64,000 nt of DNA from Vicia villosa (taxonomy: Eukaryota > Streptophyta > Magnoliopsida > Fabales > Fabaceae), in the NCBI RefSeq assembly GCF_029867415.1, contig NC_081183.1, forward strand, positions 61,206,336 through 61,270,335. The letters are read 5' to 3'. The translations under genes and the position numbers were made by a program. Of the stretch, positions 32,328 through 45,880 are shown one piece after another. The notes beneath the pieces are model-generated. The model was not told the origin of the DNA. It saw only the letters and a list, made by a program, of their open reading frames with translations, and did not search any database. Each line of letters opens with the position of its first letter. The stretch's first letter is position 1.

Positions 32328-33763
32328 TCCAAAGCACATTAACAATAGATATCATGTTAATTATCAAAACAACATCATTGCATTAGCAATAGTTAATTCT
32401 CAACTTAATATTCAACAAAAACTCGGTTACGGTCAAATTCTCAAGATACCGTAATTTATCGAAAAACCGAATAATTAATCTAAGTCCAAATTTATTCCAA
32501 TTAATATACTTATTGAAATTAATTCAACTATTAATTAAATCAACCAATTAATAATCATATTATATTTCTTTCAAATAAACATCTAACTAATTAGATGTCA
32601 TATTAATTATCAAAGCAATTTACATTAACCAATTACTATTTCTACTAATTGTTAATTGTTTCTAAATACCAACATATTTAGTGATAAAGTGAAACAGGGA
32701 GTATTATACCACTACTACATGCATCATGCCACTTTTGTTGTTCTAAGTTTATTGCCATACCTCTTTTATTACTTATACATACCATAATATATGCATCATA
32801 TCTTAAGTAGTAATGATACATCATGGAATAGAAAAGAAAAACAAAACAGCCACAACATAAAGCAATGAAGTAGTAGTAATACATCATGGGATAGAAAAGA
32901 AAAACAAAACAGCCACAACATAAAAACGAAAGTGATTGGTTAATTAGTAACAGTGTTTGTAACAATTGGCACTAAAATAACAAGAAAAAAATCAGCACTT
33001 GGTACTTATCTTTAAAAAAAAACGAAACTTAAGCTAAGCACATCATGAAAATGAAGCAGCATCAAGTCATTTTAACAGTATTAGAAAACAAAATTAGCAC
33101 TACACATGACTAATCTATACCCTAAACTCACATAAAATTCATCATATTCTCATTTAGGTAGTAAGAATCCCCCCTTACCTTGGATTGAGTGCAGCTCTAA
33201 GAAGATTCAATTGAAAATTGGAGAAAAAATGCACTTTAGAGCAACACTTTGGGTCTCCTCTTCAAACCCTAACCCCTCATTTCTTTAACTCTCTCGGTTT
33301 CCTCCTTCCTCTCTCTTACTTCTCTTACTGCTAACACTAGTATTCTACTTCAATTTTAAAAAAAAGACTATATGCTAATCATTCAATACACAAATGGGCC
33401 TAACAAAATATACCCCCTTAATACTTAGAGATGTCATTAATTAAGCCCAATATTATTTCCACACTTAATATAAAAATAATACTTCCACTTAAACTCCATT
33501 AAAATAAAATCCGATTATTTTAATATACCGACTTATTACTCAGTGTCTCACATTTCCGGTCTAAACTTAATTACTCAGAAAATTCCCAAAACGCTAAATA
33601 TTAACTCATTAATATTTCTAATACTAAAAATGTTAAAATCTCCGATTAAATATCGATCCGCTATCCCGAACTAATACCGACTAAAACGCCCCAAAACGCA
33701 AAAATTTCAGAAAACATCACAAATGTCTAAATTAAGAAAATAATTATTTTTCCGGGCGTTACA
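32327..33763 (-). repeat. Shared middle LTR of B, segment 3
   Basis: It matches about 39411-40363 and then 55227-55674 and ends CGGGCGTTACA at 33763. About 75 bp of LTR between segment 2 and this segment is missing. It retains a stretch of roughly 60 bp (33273-33332) that was lost from the right LTR at the D insertion. Confidence 0.9.
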
Positions 33764-33776
33764 ACTCTCCCCTACT
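33764..33776 (-). other. Polypurine tract of element B, overlapping the pol stop
   Basis: The minus strand reads AGTAGGGGAGAGT directly before the 3' LTR. The pol stop codon TAG (33775-33777) lies at its edge. Confidence 0.85.
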
Positions 33777-36700
33777 AGAATATTTTCGTCCTCGAAAATA
33801 GAAATTTACCTGATTCAAATAACTTGGGATAGGAATCTCGCATCTTGCTCTCTAATTCCCATGTCAAGCTTTCACCAGCAGCTCCTAACCAGACAACTTT
33901 CACCAACGTAATCTCTTTACCTCTTAGAATCTTCATCTCACGATCCACAATTCGCACAGGCATCGTCTCCACTGTGAGATTATCAGGCACTTGCACATCG
34001 TCCATCTGAATCACATGAGACGGATCGAAAACATACTTTCGGAGTTGTGACACATGAAACACATCGTGCAAATTAGCAAGATTTGGCGGTAACACCACAC
34101 GGTAAGCAACTTTCCCAACTCGATCCGATATCTGATATGGACCAATAAAACGAGGAGTGAGCTTTTTAGACTTCAGAGCTCGCCCAACACCAGTCACAGG
34201 TGTGACTCTAAAAAATACATGATCACCAGCTTGGAATTCCAAATCTTTCCTCCTCTTGTCATGGTAACTTTTCAGCCTACTTTGAGAAGCTTTCATCTTA
34301 TCTCGAATAAGCTTCACTTTCTCGGTAGTCTCCCTAACAATCTCGGGTCCAAGTACCACACTCTCACTCGATTCATGCCAACACAACGGAGTCCTACACC
34401 TCCGACCATACAACGCCTCAAAAGGTGCCATCCCAATACTAGAATGGTAACTATTATTGTAAGTGAACTCAATCAACGGAAGATAAGTATCCCATGAACC
34501 TCCCTGCTCAAGAACACATGCTCTCAACAAATCCTCTAATGATTGAATAGTCCTCTCGGTCTGACCATCTGTCTGTGGATGATACGCCGTACTCAACCTC
34601 AACTTAGAACCCAACGCCTCTTGCAAACTCTTCCAGAAATCGGAAGTAAACCTCGGATCTCTATCCGACACAATACACAAAGGAACACCATGCAACTTTA
34701 CAATCACCTTGACATATATCTCTGCTAACTTCGCAATCGGGAATGTGATGTTAATAGGTATAAAGTGTGCCGACTTCGTAAGCCTATCAACAATCACCCA
34801 AATCGAATCAAATCCTCTCAAGGTATTAGGTAATCCCGTCACAAAGTCCATTGAAATGCTATCCCATTTCCATTCTGGAACTTCTAATGGTTGCATCAAC
34901 CCTGCAGGCTTCTGATGCTCGATTTTTGACTTCTGACAAGTCAAGCAAGCATACACAAACTGTGCACCACGTTTCATTCCAGGCCACCAAAACAAACTCT
35001 TCAAGTCTTGATACATCTTTGTAGCTCCTGGATGAATACTCAAACTACTTCTATGACTCTCTTCAAGAATCACTTTCTTAATCTCCTCATCATCAAGAAT
35101 ACAAATACGATCTCGAAATCTCAACACACCATGCGCATCTAACTTGAAATCATCCTTCTCAATTCGATCGATTCCTACCATCAAATCCACCAACTTCACA
35201 TCTAGCTTTTGAGCCTCTTTGATATTGTCGAGAAAGTCATTGTTCATCTTTAACGTTCCCAACATAACACTATGCGGTGTCACTTCACAAACTAAGCTCA
35301 AATCTCGGAACTGCTCAATCAAATCCAATTCCTTAGCCATCATAGCCGACATATGCAAGGTCTTTCGGCTTAAAGCATCGGCCACAACATTAGCTTTTCC
35401 GGGATGATAATTCAAACCGAAATCATAATCCTTCAATAATTCTAACCACCTTCGCTGCCTCATATTCAACTCTTTCTGATCAAAAAGGTACTACAAACTC
35501 TTATGGTCACTAAACACTTCAAATCTAGAACCATAAAGATAATGTCTCCAAATTTTCAATACAAAGACCACTGCAGCCAACTCTAGATCATGTGTAGGAT
35601 AATTCTTTTCATGAGTCCTCAACTGCCTAGACGCATAAGCAACCACTTTACCATTCTGCATAAGCACACCACCTAACCCCATCAGTCAAGCATCACAGTA
35701 CACAACAAAAGGCTCTCCCGGATTAGGCAAAGTCAAAACCGGAGCCGACGTCAACCTCTTCTTCAAATCATTGAAACTTTCTTCGCATCGAATATCCCAT
35801 ACAAAAGCTTTTCCCTTGCAAGTCAATCTTGTCAACGGAAGTGCCAATTTAGAGAATCCTTCGATAAACCGTCTATAGTAACCGGCTAAGCCCAAGAAGC
35901 TTCTAATCTCAGTAGCTGATTTCGGAGCTTCCCATTGTAACACAGCATCAACTTTAGAAGGATCCACGGCAATGCCATTACCAGAAATGACATGACCAAG
36001 GAAACTAACTTCATGCAACCAGAATTCACACTTAGACAACTTGGCATACAACTGCTTCTCTTTCAAAACTTGCAACACAATCCTCAGATGCTCTTCATGC
36101 TCTTTTTCAGATTTAGAGTAAATCAGAATGTCATCAATGAATACCACTACAAACCGATCCAAGTAAGTATGAAAAATCCGGTTCATGTACTCCATGAATA
36201 CTCCTGGTGGATTAGTAACACCGAAGGGCATCATCGAATACTCATAGTGTCCATACCGAGTCCTGAACACGGTCTTCTGAATATCATCTTCTTTTACTCT
36301 AATCTGGTGATATCCTGACCTCAAATCAATTTTAGAAAACACACTAGCACCCACCAATTGATCCATCAAGTCATCAATTCTTGGAAGTGGATACTTGTTC
36401 TTTAGCGTCACTTTATTCAACTGCTGATAATCAACACAAAGTCTCATACTCCCATCTTTCTTCTTTACTAACAACACAGGCGCTCCCCACGGCGATACAC
36501 TTGGTCTTACAAACTTTTTCTCAAGCAACTCTTCTAATTGCTTCTTCAATTCAGACAACTCAGATGCAGACATCCTGTACGGTGCCATAGAAACAGGTCT
36601 GGTACCAGGTACAAGATCAATCGCAAACTCAACTTCTCTCTCTGGAGGTACATCAGGAATTTCATCAGGAAACACATCAGAAAATTCTCGCACCACCTTT

Positions 36701-38154
36701 AACTCATCAATTCTAACTTGATTCTCAAAAGACAATGACGCCATCAACGAGAACATTTGTGCTTCGTCTTGCATCAATTGCCTCAACTGCTTACCAGTCA
36801 ACAAACCAACTCCTTCTTCTTCAGGAGAAGAAAACCTCAAGGACTTGTTAAAACAGTTGATATGAACATAGTTATACTCTAACCAATTCATACCCAAGAT
36901 CACATCTAATCCACTCAACGGCAAACAAATCAAGTTAACAGCAAAGTCTTTGTCAAAGATCGACAAAGGACACTTTAAACACTTCAGAGAAGTAGTCACC
37001 AATCCCTTAGCTGGAAGATCGACAACCATCTCTCCATTCATGGAAGACAACATAAGACCCAATCTTTCAACACAATCAGAAGCAATAAAACAATGAGTAG
37101 CACCAGTATCAATAATAGTGATTAAAGGAGTACTATTAATGAAACATGTACCTCTGATGAGTCGGTCTCCACTAGCTGTAGGAGTCCCAGCTAAAGCAAA
37201 CACTTTTCCACCAGATTGTGCCTTCTTCTTTGGACACTGGCTACCAATGTGTCCCTCTTCGCCACACGTGAAACATACCATGTCCTTATGCTTGCAATCA
37301 GACATTGCATGTCCCATCTTACCACATCTGAAACACTTCCTCGCATCAGCAGTACAAGCATTGCTCTTATGACCAGGTTGACCACACTTGAAGCATACAA
37401 TCCTAGCAGGAGCATCTCCCCCACTAGACCTCTGACCATGAGTAACTCTTTGTTTCCCTTTACCAGCATCATATGGTTTCCCACGGCTTTGTTGATTCTT
37501 GCCCCTTCTATCACTAACCATCTTGTGATGAGCATTACTATCTTCCTCAAAGATCCTACAACTGTCAACCAAATCAGAAAACAAACGGATCTTTTGGTAC
37601 CCCACAGCCTTCTTGATCTCCGAGCGTAACCCATTCTGAAACTTGATGCACTTGGAAAATTCAGCACCTTCGCCATCAAAGTGAGGATAGAACTTAATCA
37701 ACTCAGTGAACTTGGCAGCATACTCGGTCACGGACTTGTTCCCTTGCGTCAACTCTAGGAATTCTATCTCTTTCTTACCCCGAACATCTTCAGGATAGTT
37801 CTTCCTCAGAAATTCCCTACGGAACACATTCCAAGTGACTTCCTCACCTGAAAACTCCAGCCTAGCAAGCGTCTCCAACCACCAATCATCAGCTTCCTTA
37901 GCTAGCATATGAGTGCCATATCTGACCTTCTGAGTAGGAGTACAATCCATAACACGGAAGATTCGCTCGAGCTCCTTCAACCAATCAAGAGCACCATCAG
38001 GGTCATGCGTACCCTTGAACACCGGCGGATTCTCCCTTTGGAAAGTCGCCAAACTACGAGATCCAGCATTCTCGTCAGCATTCGGTTGGTTCTGCATAGC
38101 CTGAGCCATCGCTTCCAAAGCAGCAGCTATCGCAGCATCATTCCTCCCAGCCAT
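33775..38154 (-). pseudogene. Gag-Pol polyprotein of second B copy (chromovirus), two nonsense codons
   Basis: This is a single frame of 1460 codons from ATG 38154 (MAGRND) to TAG 33775-33777; upstream starts are not ATG. In order: capsid; three CCHC zinc knuckles ([42 protein letters not shown], about residues 252-305); aspartic protease [10 protein letters not shown] (near 348); Ty3/Gypsy RT with [10 protein letters not shown] (near 670); RNase H; integrase with HPGATKMYQD, CLTCQKSK, D in SMDFVTGLP, D in VSDRDPRF and E in QTERTIQ; then a chromodomain-like end (VKVVWLGAAGESLTWELE). TGA at 35686-35688 and TAG at 35491-35493 both fall in RNase H. Otherwise the frame is intact. Chromodomains are thought to steer insertion to marked heterochromatin. 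Confidence 0.93.
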
Positions 38155-38250
38155 AGCGTCACTACAACACAAAAACAATTCAGCACAAACAACAATACAC
38201 GATTGTTAGACTACACTACAACTCGACACTTGGTCGGACAAGACCGACCT

Positions 38251-38262
38251 GCTCTGATACCA
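38251..38262 (-). other. Primer binding site, second B copy (tRNA-iMet)
   Basis: TGGTATCAGAGC on the minus strand, four bases inside the LTR terminus at 38267. Confidence 0.92.
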
Positions 38263-38266
38263 CTAA

Positions 38267-40363
38267 TGTAACACCTCAAATCTACCCCAAGCATTTATGC
38301 GGAAAATATCAGAGTATAAAAATTCTCAACGGAGTCAGGATGTCACACATTCAACATAAACATAAACCTGTCATGCTTTTTTAAACTAATACATAACACT
38401 ATCAGGATTGGAGTGAACAAAACTCATAACATGTATCTCAACTTATGAATAGCATAGTATTCATAGCATATTCCAAACTTATTTTCAACATGCAACGGAT
38501 TCACAATGATTCAACAATTAAGACATAGCATCTTTTGAATCATAAAAAGCAACAATACAAACAACTCCTCAAATACATCATAAGGTTCAATCAACAAATA
38601 ACAACATCAAGCAAGTGTTCATTTTCCCCCCGAGTGCTACGTATCAGAGCAATGACACCAAAAACTCGACTATAAGCGGAAACAGCTACTCATCTGGATT
38701 ATCTGCACGTTACCCACGTGGAGGCAACATTCAAACAGAAAGGGTGAGATATCAAACTATATAAATAGGATTATGATAAATCATATATTAGGTAAGGAAT
38801 ATAAATGAATCACCGTTTCACACAACATCAACATAAACAACACAAAGAACATCATCAAAGAATAGTCTTGATATCAACACATCGGCATCTTCAACAAATC
38901 AACACATAAGCATCACAATGCATAGACAACAACTTCAACCAACAACAACTCGAATGAGACTCAACTATGCATATGCATGTGGTACCATTGGAGTAAAACT
39001 CCCAACTTAGAACATTGCCAGTAATTCCGAGGCATAAGGCAAAGCCTTCAACACGGTCACATATCAACATCACACCGTTCAACTTTATGTTATGCTATGC
39101 TATGCGGAAACATACAACGACCATGATTCGACAACGAAACAACGACATAATAACAACACAACCACGGTCACATATCAACATCACACCGTTCCATTTTAGC
39201 CAAAGGCTCACAACACAACTTATCAATTCATAGCGTTATATACAGAATATCAAAATCTGCTATAATTCACACTATGAGGCTATTCACATAACAATGCACA
39301 AAATAATCATATTAGCAATCACAACATTAATCGCAACCCAACATCAAAAACAAAATCACAAATTGCGGCTAATTCGTAAAATAATCATAATATGCCAAGT
39401 AAGCCAAAACAACCTCCAAACTAACATCTAACTAATTAGATATCACGTTAATTATCAAAACAACATCATTGCATTAACAATAGTTAATTCTCAACTTAAT
39501 ATTCAACCAAAACTCGGTTACGGTCAAATTCTCAAGATACCGTAATTTATCGAAAAACCGAATAATTAATCTAAGTCCAAATTTATTCCAATTAATATAC
39601 TTATTGAAATTAATTCAACTATTAATTAAATCAACCAATTAATAATCATATTATATTTCTTTCAAATAAACATCTAACTAATTAGATGTCATATTAATTA
39701 TCAAAGCAATTTACATTAACCAATTACTATTTCTACTAATTGTTAATTGTTTCTAAATACCAACATATTTAGTGATAAAGTGAAACAGGGAGTATTATAC
39801 CACTACTACATGCATCATGCCACTTTTGTTGTTCTAAGTTTATTGCCATACCTCTTTTATTACTTATACATACCATAATATATGCATCATATCTTAAGTA
39901 GTAGTGATACATCATGGAATAGAAAAGAAAAACAAAACAGCCACAGCATAAAGCAATGAAGTAGTAGTAATACATCATGGGATAGAAAAGAAAAACAAAA
40001 CAGCCACAGCATAAAACGAAAGTGATTGGTTAATTAGTAACAGTGTTTGTAACAATTGGCACTAAAATAACAAGAAAAAAAATCAGCACTTGGTACTTAT
40101 CTTTAAAAAAAACGAAACTTAAGCTAAGCACATCATGAAAATGAAGCAGCATCAAGTCATTTTCACAGTATTAGAAAACAAAATTAGCACCACACATGAC
40201 TAATCTATACCCTAAACTCACATAAAATTCATCATATTCTCATTTAGGTAGTAAGAATCCCCCCTTACCTTGGATTGAGTGCAGCTCTAAGAAGATTCAA
40301 TTGAAAATTGGAGAAAAAATGCACTTTAGAGCAACACTTTGGGTCTCCTCTTCAAACCCTAAC
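38267..40363 (-). repeat. 5' LTR of second B copy, first part
   Basis: It begins TGTAACACC. It includes the A target site (about 38702) in unoccupied form and the sequence missing from the rearranged middle LTR (39339-39410). It is interrupted at 40363/40364 by D. Confidence 0.9.
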
Positions 40364-43300
40364 AGTAAACTCGGTTTTTGCGAACTGACTCCTTGCTCTT
40401 TTTTTTTTTTTATTTTTTTTTTATTTTTTTTTGCAAGAGTCGCCACCGACTTTTATTTTATCCAAAAAAGGAAAGGCATAAAAGAACAGGAAAGACCTTT
40501 TGATAGATTTTGGGTTTGGGGGGTTGGTTATACAAAGGGAAGGTTTTAAGCACCCTTTGTATCCATGGTTATCCATGGGCTCTTAATTGCTTAGCTCACT
40601 TTTTTAAATGCTTTGTTGATTTGAAAATAGAAGAAGTGAAGATGGACAATAGGTCACATAGGTCTCTGAAGAGTTTCACCGGGAATAATGCCCTTCAAAT
40701 ACCAGATGAAAGTTTTGAAAATAGATGAGAAGTTTTGAAAATACGTTGCTTGAAAATGGAAGTGTTTGAGCAAGCAATTAGGAGTTACTTACTCTTAATT
40801 TATAAGATCTTTCCTGTACGTTAGCAAAATAGACAAATAGAAAATAGCAGAAACATAAATAATATGTCCAAATGGACAAAGAGAAAATAACAGAAACATA
40901 AATAATACGTCCAATTGGACAAAGAAAAAATAGCATAAACATAAATAATACGTCCAAATGGACAAAGAGAAAATAACAGAAACATAAATAATATGTACAA
41001 ATGGACAAAGAAAAAATAGCATAAACATAAATAATATGTCCAAATGGACAAAGAAAAAATAACAGAAACATAAATAATATGTCCAAATGGACAAAGAAAA
41101 AATAGCGGAAACATAAATAATATGTCCAAATGGACAAAGAAAAAATAGCAGAAATATAAATAATATGTCCAAATGGACAAAGAAAAAATGACATAAATAT
41201 AAATAATATGTCCAAGTGGACAAAGAAAAAATAACAGAAATATAAATAATATGTCCGAATGGACAAAGAAAAAATAACAGAAACATAAATAATATGTCCA
41301 AATGGACAAAGAAAAAATAGCGGAAACATAAATAATATGTCCAAATGGACAAAGAAAAAATAGCGGAAACATAAATAATATGTCCAAATGGACAAAGAGA
41401 AAATAGCGGAAACATAAATAATATGTCCAAATGGACAAAGAAAAAATAGCAAAAATATAAATAATATGTCCAAGTGGACAAAGAAAAAATAACAGAAATA
41501 TAAATAATAAATAATAAAATAAAGCATAAAGCAAGAAATATAAAGAACAATATAATAAAATGCGGAATTTAAAGTCAATTGTTAGTATGTTAGCACGTGA
41601 ATCATCTTGAAGCTAGTCAAGTATATTCACGATGTTAGTGAAGATCGATGGTGAGTGAATGATGATCTCGGATTTAAAATTAATGAAAATTTATCAGAAG
41701 CTTGATAGAATCATAGCGACTACACGATAAATTTCCAAAAGTCTTAAAACAACTACATACAATCTCTGCCATATTTGATCTTTTATTCTGATTCGGGACA
41801 AAGGAAGAAGATAAGAAACAATATCAAATAATATACAAAAATAAATATAAAACAAATTAAACTTAATTCATTCTTTTTGGAATTTGATTTTAAGTTAATT
41901 AACAAGCTAATTAAACAAATAATTATACAAATAATTAAACTTAACAAGAAAAATATTATTTTATATGTCAAAAATTAGATTATAAAAAATATAAACCTGA
42001 ATCTAAAAGGAAAATATTTTTGGAGTTTTTTGATTGGTTAAAAATAATTAAAAAGCAATATTTACATAATTACTAATTAATTAAGCAATATAAATTAATT
42101 ATGAAAAGAAATAAAATATTTTTATGTTAAAAATTAAATAAACATTTTATCAACTTAAAACAAAAATTAAAACATTTTTTTTGAGAAATTGAAAATATGC
42201 ATAAATATGGAGTTTTTAATTCATGAACTCCTAACACTACTACATATTAAAAATTACATTGTACTTACTCTATGATGTTCCAAGAGTGGAAAAGAGTGAT
42301 TGAAATTGATTGAAAGTGGCTATTTGAATGAGCCTTGATTTTTACAAGTTTATTGAAACTTTTGGAAAATATAAAACTTATGCTATGGCTTTGGTGTTTG
42401 TTGTTGTGCTCTCCTCTTGTTTTTCCCTTTTTTTTCTCCCTTTTTTTTCCTCCTCTTGAATGAAGAAAATGAAGTTCTATTTATAGGCAAAGAGTTTGAT
42501 CTTGGAAGCCTTGCAAGTGGAAATTGTCATGATTGATTTTGTGGAAAAAATATGATAATGGAATATTTTCAATGAGTGTATTTCTTAACCATGGTTAAAA
42601 CACTCAAGTATTATTCTCTTCAACCTTGCAATAATATATTTAAGCATCTTGAATTGGTCTTGATTGGCAACCATAAGCATCTTTGATAATATCTTTGAAT
42701 TATCTCACTTTAATTAAACTTTAAATGAATAAAATTTAATTAAAATGAAATAAAAATGTCATGAACCATGGATGGGTCGTGGATGCCCTTTAAACATATG
42801 AGAATCAAGATTGAATCACAAAAGAATTGGCCTTTTTGAAAAAAAATCAAATTTTGGTCATTACTTGTTTCATGCATTTTTCCAAAAAAGGTCAACTTCA
42901 TCAAGGCATATCTCCCTCAATTTTGATCCTATGAAAGTGTTCTTTAACTTTTTGGAAAGCCCAAGATGTCCTCTACAAGCCACTTTGGAAGCGTTTTTGC
43001 ATTTGGAGAAGTTATTTTGATGATATGGGCTTTGACAAAAAATTGCTTTTTGTTGACTTTCAAAATGACCCGTAATGTTTTGGCTTATATCTCTTAGGCG
43101 GAAGCATTTCTTGACCTTGGTCCCAACATCAAAGTTGTAGAGAATTGAATTTCCTTGAGAATGAGCTTTGGTTGGAATTTTTCTGATAAATTATGAGAGA
43201 GTTATGGTCGGTCAAAGTTCAGTTGACTTTTAGCTAAAAAACTCTAATTTTGCAATTTTGAGTTTTGTCGATTTCTGAACTTTTCTTGATGAATTATGAT

Positions 43301-44993
43301 CAACCATTGATCACATGATGAATCTTTTGAAAAAATATGGATGTTGACAAAAAATTGCATTTTTGACTGTCTGTTGACTTTTTGGTCAAACTGGTCGTCT
43401 GTTGACTGTTTGAGCTGTTGACTGTGCGTCTGAGCGAATCGAAGTTTGAAAATTTGTCTGGTGGTATTTTGAGACATATGGAGATCCATGAAATCCATTT
43501 GAGGTCTCAAAAACTCGTTCTCCTGAAAAAAAAAAACAAAAACCCTAGTTAGGGACTGTTTGTGTAGGAGACAGTTAGGCGTACCTGATTTTTGTGCAGT
43601 GTTGAGTCTCTGTTGACCACGTGATTATCAGAAGACTTCTAGAACAAAATCTAGGAAATTTGAAGTGCGAAAAATTGATTTGACTGATGGTACAAACACG
43701 GAGAATTGCGCTGATAGCGGGTTTGACTGGTAACTAGCTGCCCGGGTATTAACGTAACAGTTAAAGTGAAAATTTAGCAGTTTAAAGTTAATTTTTTTCT
43801 TTTTTGTTTTTGTTGTGTTAATGGTGAAAAATTTATTTACCTGAGCTATTAGAAAAACACAAACATAATAAATAAATAAAATATACTGTACGCGAACGAA
43901 AATACCGATAATAACCTTGAAAATAAATATTTAATGCACAGAAAAATAAATATTTAACACACATAATATTATCTTGATAATTAAACTACCGTACGACAGA
44001 TAGTACAACATTTAATACTAACAGTACAAATATTACATAATATAATGAACAGTACGACAAATAAAATAGACGGTACACTATTTGAAAGCGACAGATACAA
44101 CAAACTTTAAAAATGACGATTAATAATCCATGCTATGAACAACAGAAAATAGATGATCGGAAGTGTAACCATCGCAGGTCCGCATTTTTCAGGACTATGC
44201 AGACAGAAGAAGGACATGATCACCGTAAAAATAGTGATGACTATAAGAAAAAGTGTATCCATCCACTTTGCCATTTTTGCCGAGGAAGAAGAGAAAATAA
44301 TTATGAGATAGAAGTTTGAGAAATTTGGGAGATGAGTGAAATTTGATGTGAGAATTTATGGAAAAAATGAGGAATATTTATAGAGTGAAAAGAGAGAGAT
44401 AGAGACGTTGGGAGTGGAGTGTACCGTTTGAATAGTAGTAGGATTTGAAAAAAAAAAGTATGGTAGGTTTTGAAAAGAAAAAGGGTATAGAATAAAGCTA
44501 GGATTTGATTTTGAAAAAAAAAAGATTTGAAAAGAAAGAAAGAGATTTTGAAAAAAAATAATATAGTATAAAAATAAAAATTAGTGGGAAATAAAACCAA
44601 TAATAATTTAATTGTTACCAGTATAATCTGAAACCCGGACTCCGCGCCTGCAAATTTTAATTCTGCACGAACTGCGTCAGCATTATTTATCTGAAAATAA
44701 ATCTCAAATAAACAGTGTATGAAGTGATAAACAGTATTTGGCGTTTATGAAAGGATAAATTTAACAGCGAACCAAAATACTGTATAAAAAATTCTAAAAA
44801 TTGAGTATTCATAAAATCAGGATATTTATGAAATAAAAATCCAAGATTGTATAAAAATCCAAATTTTTAGACAGAAGTCTGTTGACTTCTTTTTTTGAAA
44901 AAAAGAACGCGGGCGAATTTTGGGGTATAACAATAATGATCATAACACTTAGAAAATGATGGGATCTCAGAGGTCAAAAATTGGGGTGCAACA
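40364..44993 (-). repeat. 3' LTR of element D
   Basis: It starts AGTAAACTCGG where the right copy has TGTAAACTCGG, so the terminal base is altered, and ends GGGGTGCAACA at 44993. It carries a U5 core (40537-40554), a 43-bp repeat array (40827-41515) and two minus-strand TATA candidates (about 42478-42485 and 44376-44383). Confidence 0.9.
40827..41515 (-). repeat. 43-bp tandem array, about 15 copies, in D LTR
   Basis: Each unit carries the palindrome TGTCCAAATGGACA or a variant, then AAGAAAAAATAGCGGAAAC and ATAAATAATA. A has two diverged copies at 3169-3224 on the opposite strand, with the same flank. The period is one more than a multiple of three and no unit contains a minus-strand stop, so all three minus frames stay open for 237-266 codons. 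These are not genes. The second LTR copy is at 51075-51763. Confidence 0.9.
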
Positions 44994-45008
44994 GATGCCC
45001 CTATTTAA
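44994..45008 (-). other. Polypurine tract of element D
   Basis: The minus strand reads TTAAATAGGGGCATC next to the 3' LTR end at 44993. Confidence 0.82.
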
Positions 45009-45334
45009 GTTTCTTCTATCCGGAGACACGATGATTGTAAATCTTCGTTTTAACGTGATGGAAGAGACTTAAATATATAAAAAAAAAACACAATTTTTGA
45101 ACCTGAGATGCAATGTAATGCTTATGATTATGAATTCACATGATTTCTACGAGATGGAAACAGGACACCAATGGGGAGAAGTAAACAGACTCCGCTAGGG
45201 AAATGGTATACGTCATCTAGGAATAGAATCAGACTTCACACAAGAAAGAAACAGTTGACAAAAGCTTTCAAGATAAAACATGATTGAACTTTGAGAAGAG
45301 AATATCTGAGGCATACATGAATGTGGCTACATAA

Positions 45335-45880
45335 AATGAATATCGAGGTAAAACATGATTGGACAACATCAAATGACAATCAAGGTAAAACATGATTGGG
45401 CAACATCGAATGACAATCAAGGTAAAACATGATTGGGTAATCATCAACGGACAATCAAGGTAAAACATGATCACAGGTCCATCAAGGTAAAACATGATTG
45501 GATGTCATTAAGGATAATCAAGGTAAAATATGATTGGATAATCATCAACGGACAATCAAGGTAAAACATGATTAGATAATCGTCACAGATCCATCAAGGT
45601 AAAACATGATTGGATGTCATTAAGGGATAATCAAGGTAAAACATGATTGGATAACATCAAATGACAATCAAGGTAAAACATGATTGAAAAATACCAAATG
45701 ACAATCAAGGTAAAACATGATTAGAGAATACCAAGTGACAATCAAGGTAAAACATGATTAGAGAACACCAAGGTCAATCATGGTAAAACATGATTTGAAC
45801 TTTAAGAAGAAAATATCAAAAGCGTTTTAAGATAAACCATGAATGCAGCAGCATCAAACGACAATCAAGATAAAACATGA
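45335..45880 (-). repeat. Hairpin array in the 3' region of D
   Basis: About 15 copies of CAATCA-AGGTAAAACA-TGATTG, a 5-6 bp stem with an A-rich ten-base loop, are separated by variable spacers of 15-30 bases. Several units have altered flanking bases (CCATCA, GAATAT). Stem sequence varies less than in the A and C arrays. Confidence 0.85.

Noticed and set aside
31724..32386. 220-codon ORF across the A hairpin array
   Set aside because: It is a repeat artefact with the same short motif recurring in several frames, and it runs through a rearrangement joint.
40778..41578. Three overlapping minus-strand ORFs of 237-266 codons (and their copies at 51026-51826)
   Set aside because: They translate a 43-bp tandem repeat in three frames, giving the same low-complexity text. 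There is no domain and they sit inside an LTR.
45335..45880. CRISPR-like array of regular repeats with variable spacers
   Set aside because: The context is a plant retrotransposon 3' UTR, spacers are short and related to each other, and no cas genes are present.
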